Positions 56,542 through 64,000 of a stretch of DNA of 64,000 nucleotides are shown piece after piece. The stretch spans positions 3,971,056 through 4,035,055 of the forward strand of contig NC_084815.1 in assembly GCF_963583255.1 (NCBI RefSeq), written 5' to 3'. The notes under the pieces were generated by a model that saw only the letters and a list, made by a program, of their open reading frames with translations, made no database searches and had not been told where the DNA came from. The position numbers and the translations under genes are program-made. Source of the DNA: Pyrus communis. Its lineage: Eukaryota; Streptophyta; Magnoliopsida; Rosales; Rosaceae. Numbering within the stretch: position 1 is the stretch's first letter; each line of letters starts with the position of its first letter.

Positions 56542-57633
56542 TCAAGCTTCGAACGTCGTTTTTTTTGCTAGCCTGTTGAGCTTTTCTTCTTTTGGCGTTG
56601 TCTCATTCTTTCTAGAAAGCTTCTTATTATCTTCAAGTCTTTCCGAAGCTGACCATCGTGGAGGAGAGCTAACCGTGTTGCTTTGTTTCTTAGGTTTTGA
56701 CAACCTTTTGAAAACAAAGCTTTGAGATGTTGGCGCATTAAGCCTCTTGAATACGGAGGTTCGGTCTTGACCACCAATGCAATTAAGCACTAAAATTCTG
56801 GTTCTTGAACGACTCATCCTATCGAAGGCTGACGTTCGAGGGACGGGTTTAGGCTCTTATTGATCTTGTTCAATGCTTACGCTAGCGTATTGAGCGCTAG
56901 CGTTTTTCGCTTTGTTTGAAATCATCACGGGTGCATTTGGTATGAAGCCAAGTCCAGCTTTGTTGCTGTCAACTCCGTAACCATTTTCCTTCAACTTCTT
57001 TTGAGTCTTGGTGAGGTTACGTTCTTTGTCGTTGACGATGTTTGAAACCTTCTTTCCAGGATTCGAAAATGCAGCAAAGTCGTACCCAGCCTTCGACATG
57101 AGTTTGTAGGCGTTTGGATCAAAACCTTCCTCGGTCCTCTTGGTTGGAAGAAAGCTTGATTTCACCCCTTTTGGTAGAGCTTTTATGAAGCCTTGTGGTA
57201 GTTTTGCAACTTTAGCGTCGCCTAGCGGTGTTAGAGGCAAAACTGCATTCGTCTTGAGCAACTTCACATTATCTTTGTGCCACTATGTATCGGTTTTTCT
57301 TGCTCCATTTTCGAACGGGGATTGACCATTCTTTCTTCTTAACATTGGGATGTATCGGAATATGGGTGTGTTCGGTCCTTTTGAAGGCGACCTACTCCCT
57401 TTGGTTGTTGCAGGTTTAGTAGGATCGTCATCGTTTTTGCTTGAAGATAGTACGGCTTGCCCTTCTTGCTTCTTGGGCATGGCTTGCCACTCCTGCTTTT
57501 TAGGTGCTGCTTTGCCCGTGGATTTGATCTCTTCTGGAAGAGCTTTGGGCACCATGTCTTCATCCATGTAGAACTTAGGGTCTGCAAAGTGTGATTCGGC
57601 TTCGGTGAATGGCTTGGTATCACCTTGGATCAC
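56542..57633 (-). pseudogene. Tat linker region between protease and RT
   Basis: Low-complexity, Lys/Pro/Ser-rich segments: 57633-57283 (KPFTEAESHFADPKFY, two PKKQE repeats) and 57267-56857 (TEEGFDPNAYKLMSKAGYDF, ENGYGVDSNKAGLG). A third is at 56817-56542 (DRTSVFKRLN). These long linkers are usual in Tat elements and have no known fold. Confidence 0.75.
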
Positions 57634-57639
57634 CTTTAC

Positions 57640-58128
57640 TCATTCCTGGTAAAATTTTAAGCATTGGTGGAGGGTGGATGACACTACTCCATTCCCGTGG
57701 TTCCAAGGCCTTTCTAGGAACAAGCTGTAGGAATTTCTTGCATCAATCACGTGGAATATCGTGCTTGATTTAAGTTTATCAATGGTCATTTCCACTCGAA
57801 TCATGCCCATCGCCCTTTGTCCTCTTTGGTTAAAACCTTGGATCAGCAGACGGCTTAGGGACAGTTCATCCATCTTGATGCCGATTGTGGTCATTGTTGA
57901 CTTTGGCATGATGTTTATGGTCGACCCATCATCTATAAGCATGTGGTTGTGAGGCTTTGATCCTGACAGTAAATCTTCGTCAGTGAAGTTGATTGCGTCA
58001 TGGACGACATAACATATGACACATTCATGTGGCCAAAGCTTCAAGCCTTCGTCATTGCTTTCTTGTACTTCGTGGTCGTCAGGACTTGCCAAGACCGCTG
58101 CTAGTGCTCTTCGTATCTTCTTTGGCAA
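57640..58128 (-). pseudogene. Tat aspartic protease
   Basis: The 162-residue open segment has MLIDDGSTINIMPKSTM, the catalytic Asp-Asp-Gly-Ser variant common in plant gypsy elements, and later NSYSLFLERPWNH, the flap-region partner sequence. It appears intact within this segment but is isolated by flanking frameshifts. Confidence 0.88.
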
Positions 58129-58679
58129 TCGTAGCGTTTCCTCGATGCTAAAGTGTGTTGGCAGACCTTATTCGGGCGTGATCGCTTTTTGTCTCTTAGT
58201 GGCGATAGCTTTGCCTTTTAAGGGCTCTTCCATCTCTACTTCAACCATATGATAGACGACGGTAGTGCACTGTTGGAAAAAGTCTTTTGGGAAATACTCG
58301 TGCAAAAAGACGGGAATGCGTGGCTCTTTCTCCATAGGTTCCCCAGCATATGTTGGCTTATCAGTCCTTATGTTTCTTTTAGGCTTCCTATTGTTATGGC
58401 GGTGGTGATTTCCTCTTTGTTACACCTTTGGTTGTATGACTCGTGGTTTTGGCGTCCTCGTCTTTTTGTAGGTCACCCATGTCCATCCTTCTTCATCATC
58501 GGTATATGCATCTTGGTCGCTTGCCCCCATTGATGGTTGGGCTGAAGGTGCCATGCAGCTTGAGCGTTGACAGGAATGGTCAGGTGTCACTTGGAAAGAC
58601 ACAGGATCGAACGATCCAAACACAATCGTAGTAGTATGCGTTGGGCCGTGTCTTCAAGGTCGAGCTCGATTTGCCCTTG

Positions 58680-60194
58680 TTATGATAGCTTCATGACGAG
58701 TTCTTTGAGGATGAAGCACTTGCCAACAGGATAGCTCACAATATGATGGTACTTGAAGTATTTAGGATTGTTTACGCGATTCATCTCTTCAGGACGCTTG
58801 CATTCGGGTAGCTCGATCATCTTCTTTTCCAGCAAGTCGTCTAACATTGTAGCCATGTCAGAGTCAAGAAAAGGGTACGTCTTCTGCTCCAGTTCCCTCA
58901 AGGTGTTTTTGTACCTGTCTTGGGTACGAGAAGGCTCACCTTTCTTTATTTCCTTTGCTTTGTTCTTAGAGGAGATGTTGATGGGCGCGAATGAGGTATT
59001 AATGGGGGTAGTGTTGGCGGTAAAAGCTTCCTTGGCGGGCTTCTTCCTAGTCTTGTCTACATTTGGGGCGAACACCTTATCCTTCTTGAAGTCGGTGATC
59101 GGCTCCTTCTTTCTGTGATTGGCGATACTCAACTCCATGCCGTGGGAACGAGTTGCCAGCTCCTCAAATGTTCTCGATTTTATGCCTTGGAGGATGTAAT
59201 GTAACCCCCAATGCATGCTTTTAAACGCACATCTCAATGGCGGAGGTTTCAGAAAGCCGATCTTTGCAATCCAGACTTCATGAACGCCATCTATTGATGT
59301 AGTTGATGACAGGTTCATCCTTCCACTGTTTCATACTGGTCAACTCCAGTATGCTTACAGTGCGGCGAGTGCTGTAGAAGCAGTTAAGAAATTCTCTCTC
59401 TAGCTGATCCCAATTATCGATAGACTCGGGCTTGAGGTTAGTGTTGCAAGTTTCATTGAAATGCACCACATGTTGCTTTGGGTTTCCCTTTCCATCAAAC
59501 TGCATGAATTTTGGCGACTGATAACCCCTTGGTATCTTCAAAGAATCAATCTTCTTGGAGTAAGGCTTTGAGTACAGTACGGAGTCATGTGTCATTCGTA
59601 ATGCGTCTTAATTGTGCTTGCGATCATCTCCTGCAACTGCTGGATAGATAGAGATCCCATCAGTGCCGCTGCTTGGTTTGGCTCCCACTTCTCTTCGACG
59701 TTCTCCACCGGAGATTCCTCTTCTCCGTCGGCTTCTTTCTTTAGTGGATTAACCTTTAAGTCGACTTTCTCGTCGTGATGTGCCCTTAGTTGGTTGGCGA
59801 GTGCGGCGATTTCCAAGTCTTTCTCCTTCATAATCTGTGTGAGTTTTGTGATCGTTTCATTCATTTGAGCTAGCTACTCCTCGATTGAAGTCGTTCCTGT
59901 GGTCATGACTTGCACGGCTGAGTTGCTGCTCGGGTCGGCATCAGAAAGTAAGGACTATGAGTATTTCCTTGGGCTTTCCTCTTTTGGCGCCCTTAGCGAA
60001 GCCAGGGTGATCACGGGCTTGCGCCTCAGGTGTTCTTGTTCCTTCAGCAGAGTTAATGCAGGGACAGAAGCCGCGGCAGAGAGAGCTCTTGCCTTGCTTC
60101 TAGTTGTGATGCCCGAAGTGTAACCACTTAGGGCGAGGATGTTCTTGTTCTTTGCTTTGGTTACGGGAACAGCTTGATCCTTTCTTGATGCCAT
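58680..60194 (-). pseudogene. Tat gag
   Basis: It starts MASRKDQAVPVTKAKNK at 60194, only 68 bases from the 5' LTR. It has an Ala-rich N-region with TRSKARALSAA, an acidic/coiled segment (MNETITKLTQIMKEKDLEIA, 59864 on), then the gag capsid core PKFMQFDGKGNPKQHVVHF and WDQLEREFLNCFYS (59520-59390). After a frameshift comes GIKSRTFEELATRSHGMEL. Frames change near 59950, 59590 and 59290. No CCHC knuckle is evident. Confidence 0.88.
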
Positions 60195-60239
60195 TTGTGC
60201 TTTTTGCGGATTTGAAGATAGAGATGAAAGGTAGAGATA

Positions 60240-60257
60240 GTCCCACTGGGCGTGCCA
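60240..60257 (-). other. Primer-binding site of the Tat element
   Basis: TGGCACGCCCAGTGGGAC on the minus strand, 4 bases inside the 5' LTR. The tRNA was not identified here. Confidence 0.75.
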
Positions 60258-60261
60258 AATT

Positions 60262-61136
60262 TATAAACACGAATTTTCCTGTGATGAAACGAGACAAGAA
60301 CACATGTACAAAATAATATTTATATTAATGATTTTAGGGTTACAATCTCTTTATAGTTTGATCCTCTGATTCGATCTCCGTAAGATGTAGATTTGTGGAT
60401 GTTTTGTTGATCCAAGGGCCATCAAGGCTTGATCTTGGCTGAACGGTTGGAAGTTTTTTCAAGAGCCTTCGAGGCTTGATCTTGAAGGTCGAGGGAAGTT
60501 TCTTCAAGGGCCTTCGGGGTTTGATCTTGAGGGTTGAGGATGAACATATCTTCAAGGGCTTTTAGGCTTGATCTTGAAGAACAGTGATGAACGAATCTTC
60601 AAAGGGCTTTTGGGCTTGATCTTGAAGAACTGATGTGTGGATTTGTTGATGTTGTTGATCCAAAGGGCCGTTGGGGCTTGATCTTAGGATGAACGGATGA
60701 TGAACGATGAACACTTTCTTCAAGGGCCGTCAGAGCTTGATCTTGAATTGGTGGAAGTTCTTCAAGGGCCGTCGGGGCTTGATCTTGAAGGAGGATTTGA
60801 CGAAGAACGAAGAGGGCTTTCTTGATCATTTGGGATTTGCTTGAGAGCTTTAGGGTGTCAAAGCTTCAAGGTTTTGGTGTGATGTGAATTGGTGTAGTGA
60901 AATGAATGAAATTGGCTTTTCTTTATAGAATTTTTCAAGGCCTAATTTTGAATATAATATTCAGATGAAATAAATCATTTTTGCCAGGTGTTGACACATG
61001 CCTTATTTGATGACTTTTCTGATTTTGTTCGATTTTTTGTTGAGTTACATGATATGTGTAAAATTTATGTGATATGTGAACGTTGAAATTTTAATTATTG
61101 GTCAATATTTATTTTACCGAAATTTCGATGTGTACA
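60262..61136 (-). repeat. 5' LTR of the Tat element
   Basis: This 875-bp LTR is 58 bases longer than the 3' copy, chiefly through different numbers of the CTTCAAGGGC....TTGATCTTGAA minisatellite unit (60410-60790). The start is mutated (TATAAACA) and the end is GTGTACA. Confidence 0.92.
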
Positions 61137-61304
61137 CCCATATATTTGAAATAGACATTATGATAAAAAAATCAGTAGGATGATCCACTTTGCTTCTTAG
61201 GTATGTGCATGAATATGTCTTATCTTGTTCTAATTGAGATGTTAAGGGAAAAGCTCCAGTGTAATAAAAACAGTTTGTACTGATCCATTATACTTCTTTA
61301 TTGG

Positions 61305-61627
61305 CTAAATTATACTTTCATACCTCAGGTTTGGAGTCTATTTCAATTCCTTACAACATCTTTAAAACATTTCACTTTCATACCTTAAGTACTATTTTAT
61401 GCCATGTGGCTGTCAAATGTCTGCCGCGTGGCAAATAAAATATATTTTTAATTTTTTTTAAAAACCTGAATTTTCTCAAAAAAAAAAAAAAAATTGAAAA
61501 AAAAAAAACAAAATTGAAACCAGTCCCTTACCCCGCCCCCCTCCCCCAACGACCCTAACCTAGAACCCAAAAACCTGCAACAACAACAAGAAGAAGAAGA
61601 AAAAGAAGAAGAAGAAGAAGAGGGAGG

Positions 61628-61670
<43 letters not shown>

Positions 61671-62394
61671 CCCCAGTTCCTCCCCCTCTTTCTCCCATCC
61701 CCCATCACCCCTTCCAAAAATGCCCCATCACCCACAAAAATTCCACCCAAGATTAGGTGGATCTACCACAAAACCAGTCCAAAAATCATCTCAAACTCAA
61801 AGTATTTTCAAAACCTACACATACTGAAAATCACGAGATCCTGACCCGAGGAGGGCGGGGGAGGTCGCGCAGCACCGGGGGGGGGGGGGGGGGGGGGAGG
61901 GAGGTGGGTCCCAGGGGGGGTGACGAACTGGGTTTGGGGTTGTTTTTTTCCTTCTTCTTCTTCGTCCCTCTTCTTCTTCCTCTTCCTGCTGCTGCTGCTG
62001 CAAGTTTTTATTTATATATTTTTTTTCTCTTCTTCTTCTTCTTGCTGCTGCAGCAGGTTTTTTGGGTTTTGGGTTAGGGATAGGGATATGGGTCACCTGG
62101 GGGGGGGGGGGGAGGGATAGTGGGTTTCATTTTTTTTTTCTTTTTTTGAGAAAATTTAGGTTTTTTAAAAGAAATTAAAAAATTATTTTATTTGCCATGT
62201 GGCAGACATTTGCCAGCCACGTGGTATATATGTGGTAGCCACGTCAGCATTTAACAGATCAATGGATGAAAAATGTAATGGAGGTATTATTTTGAAAAAA
62301 AATAGTACTTAAGGTATGAAAGTGAAATGTTTTGAAGATGTTGTAAGGAATTGAAATAGACCCCAAACCTGAGGTATGAAAGTGTAATTTATCC
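61305..62394. mobile_element. MULE-type MITE with about 100-bp TIRs
   Basis: Left TIR (61305-61430) and right TIR (62270-62394, inverse) share ACTTTCATACCTCAGGTTTG, TTGAATTCCTTACAACATC-like and ACATTTCACTTTCATACCTT sequence. Flanking 9-mers TTCTTTATT (61296-61304) and TACTTTATT (62395-62403) differ at one base, fitting a Mutator-type duplication. The inside is near-palindromic, with poly-A (61629-61669), GAA, CTT/CTG and poly-G (61880-61897, 62100-62111) tracts. No gene is present. Confidence 0.85.
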
Positions 62395-62472
62395 TACTTT
62401 ATTTGTACAATTGATTTCCAAATTGAGGCATCATACTAGTTTATTTGTACTGATGCTTTACTTATACGTCAG

Positions 62473-62750
62473 GGAAAGGCCGATGATCAAATAAATTGGA
62501 GAGTGCTTCGAAATGAGAAGCTTGTGAGGTTAAGGGAAAAGCTCCGGTGTACTAAAGAACAGTTTGTGCAAGGTTAATGCCTATTGTCAAGTATCTAGGT
62601 TGAAATCATTGATGTATTTATGTGAACTTGTTAGACTGATCGAGATGTTTACAGGGAAGGCTAAGATTGGGAAGGTGTCCCATGACCGTAAAGTCAAGGA
62701 TGGTGTGCTTGAATCGGCCCTCTTTGTGGTACCTCATGTTTTCAAAAAAA
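62473..62750 (+). pseudogene. Two phase-matched candidate exons, gene not recognised
   Basis: Exon 1 (62473-62572), bordered by AG and GT, reads GKADDQINWRVLRNEKLVRL and then REKLRCTKEQFVQ, with one base over. An 82-bp intron (62573-62654) follows. Exon 2 from 62655 completes that codon and reads KAKIGKVSHDRKVKDGV and LESALFVVPHV. The phases agree, which supports a real gene piece. A partial copy of the end of exon 1 occurs at 61240-61281, on the other side of the MITE. I do not know the family. It may be cargo of the surrounding CACTA-like element. Confidence 0.45.
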
Positions 62751-62802
62751 TTTGTATTCAACTACATCATATGATCTTTAAGATATATATTGGATGCATA
62801 TT

Positions 62803-62818
62803 CTTTTATTTATTTATT

Positions 62819-62854
<36 letters not shown>

Positions 62855-62855
62855 T
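62803..62855. repeat. (TTTA)n(TTA)n microsatellite
   Basis: About six TTTA units are followed by about nine TTA/ATT units. Confidence 0.95.
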
Positions 62856-62859
62856 GTTG

Positions 62860-63879
62860 GGTAAATTCTATTTTCATTTGTATGGTTTTATATCAGCCCC
62901 CTTTAAATTTGTAGGTGTGTAGAAAAGTATTTGATGTGTGCAGGATGAGTTATGTTTGGACTGGAAACAACAGAAGTGGATGTAATAAGTGGTATGTGGT
63001 TTACAAAGGTCTCTCTGTCTCTCTCCCACTTTATATATAATTGTATCGAATTACTTTGATGTAAATAAATGGCAAGCCTAATTTCAGGTTGTTTTCTTAT
63101 AAGTTTTGGTTGTGGGTGTTTAATGAATGGAGACGCAGACGGTGGCCACGAGTGGCGGCAATCCTAATTTCAAGTTGTTTTCTCAGAAAATGTATTTGCC
63201 TTATCCATGTTCTTTGCCTATTCATTTTTTTTTCTTCCTTTATGTGTATTTTGATGTGCACTCGAGTCTTTTCTCACACTGTGCTTTATTGCTTTATTTA
63301 AATATTTTTTGCAGTAATGGCAATTTCCCTTGTTCAAGCATCTACCTCAAGTTGTAATTCTACCTCAAGGTCAAGGACTCCAAGATCCTTCTCTTCGGTG
63401 GCTCACTAAATAACTTCAAGAAACTTGGTTGAAATAGTAATCCCAACTTCAAGTAATTGTTTATTAAGTATAGTTATTGCACATATATTAACCGATGGGA
63501 GAATTCAAGTAATGCTTTTGAGTCTGTTTGTTGTTGTCGGTGCTTATTGATTTTCAATACTACTGAATGTTTGTGATTTACTTTGTTTTTAATTTCAATT
63601 GTTCATAGGTTAACGACATGTTCATAGTATTAACTTTTAGAAACGTTTGAAGGTGTTCAAGGAAAAGTATAGTCTTTCAACTAACAATTTCGTTGTTATT
63701 TGAGGCCTAGTTGATGCTTCATGTGTAGTTTGATATTTCCTAGTATAAATCAAGGATGGTGTTGTTAGCTTTGTACAGTTTGTAATTTTTTTTTGAATAT
63801 GTGATTATTTAAAAAAAAAAATTGTACTAGTAAACTTCCAATTTTGTGGGTTTATATATATATTATTTTGGAAATTTGT
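62860..63879. other. Unassigned, short direct repeat
   Basis: CCTAATTTCARGTTGTTTTCT occurs at about 63078 and again at about 63163. A short open frame starts METQTVATSGGNPNFKL at 63127, with no recognised domain. Confidence 0.35.
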
Positions 63880-64000
63880 TTATAACGGGCATTACTCGTG
63901 GTAAATTAGTAATTCACAACGGTTATAGTACACGTGGTGTTAGATTCCAATCTACAACAGGCACTGTCCATGGTTACATTACATTTGACAACGGCATAAC
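63880..64000. mobile_element. CACTA-like subterminal repeats, right, cut by window end
   Basis: It is built from GGGCATTACTCGTGGTAAAT, ACAACGG and GGCACTGTCCATGGTTAC-type units that echo 40870-41110. The terminus lies beyond the window. Confidence 0.6.

Larger units (their letters stand above)
42103..61136 (-). mobile_element. 19-kb Ty3-gypsy (Tat-type) element, TSD CCCAT
   Basis: LTRs at 42103-42919 and 60262-61136 have inverse ends TGTAAACA/TGTTTACA (the right copy has TATAAACA). CCCAT is duplicated outside (42098-42102 and 61137-61141). On the minus strand a primer-binding site TGGCACGCCCAGTGGGAC (plus 60240-60257) lies 4 bases after the 5' LTR. A polypurine tract AAGTGGGGGCATT (plus 42920-42932) precedes the 3' LTR. 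Domain order is gag, PR, RT, RNH, second RNH, IN. The second RNase H and the large antisense-coding 3' region fit the Tat lineage. About 2.6 kb is nested insertions (52326-52669, 53065-55360), leaving about 16.4 kb of its own. All domains carry lesions. Confidence 0.95.

Noticed and set aside
61448..62120. Long open frames rich in Phe, Gly or Arg
   Set aside because: They are by-products of poly-A, poly-G and triplet repeats inside a MITE.

Overview
This is nuclear DNA from a flowering plant, most likely a woody eudicot. The window has intronless dirigent genes, Ty1-copia, Ty3-gypsy, Cassandra, hAT, MULE, Tourist, CACTA and SINE elements, AT-rich intergenic DNA and GT-AG introns. Rosaceae is my best guess from the repeat families, but this is an inference. 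Only two intact host genes are evident, both dirigent proteins (8207-8797 and 30082-30630). Nearly everything else is mobile DNA in various states of decay, or broken host gene pieces.

Layout. 1-866: anonymous, with a faint gag-like trace. 867-6222: a complete but mutated copia element on the minus strand, with TSD ATCTG. 6804-7002: a tRNA-type SINE with a 13-bp TSD. 7110-22512: a decayed head-to-tail dirigent tandem array. It holds flank A, intact gene 1 (8207), flank B, an 8.3-kb interruption, pseudogene 2 (19055), flank C, and a relic in which promoter and 3' flank survive without the coding part. The interruption contains a solo LTR (15584-16108, TSD TCTTT), a TBL/PMR5-type pseudogene exon (16419-16668) and a MULE-like inverted-repeat element (about 17160-18425). 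Younger SINE and Tourist insertions sit in the last array unit.

24723-25269: a hAT deletion derivative with an 8-bp TSD that keeps only the hAT dimerisation region. 25423-25987: a Cassandra TRIM with two 5S-rRNA-like LTRs (TSD ATTAC). 26218-28981: an internally deleted copia element. 30082-30630: intact dirigent gene 3. 31441-39516: a candidate Helitron. Its 3' end is textbook (hairpin plus CTAG before T). It carries a class III peroxidase exon fragment and is split by a young copia element (32559-37359, TSD CATAT). 39620-40871: a BRAP2/BRIZ-type ubiquitin-ligase pseudogene on the minus strand. 40866 onward and 63880-64000: CACTA-like subterminal repeats.

42103-61136: a 19-kb Ty3-gypsy element of Tat type on the minus strand (TSD CCCAT). 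It has a second, archaeal-type RNase H and, antisense between integrase and 3' LTR, two extra gene-like regions: a plant-mobile-domain gene with an intron, and a coiled-coil ORF. A Tourist MITE (52326-52669) and a 2.3-kb solo LTR (53065-55360, TSD GCTAG) are nested in its pol gene. 61305-62394: a MULE-type MITE. 62473 onward: two phase-matched candidate exons of an unrecognised gene.

The dirigent proteins would be secreted to the apoplast, where the family guides stereoselective coupling of phenoxy radicals. I see no functional partnership between them and the other content. The strongest signals are the datable nesting of elements and the extra antisense genes in the Tat element. I found no new enzymatic system.
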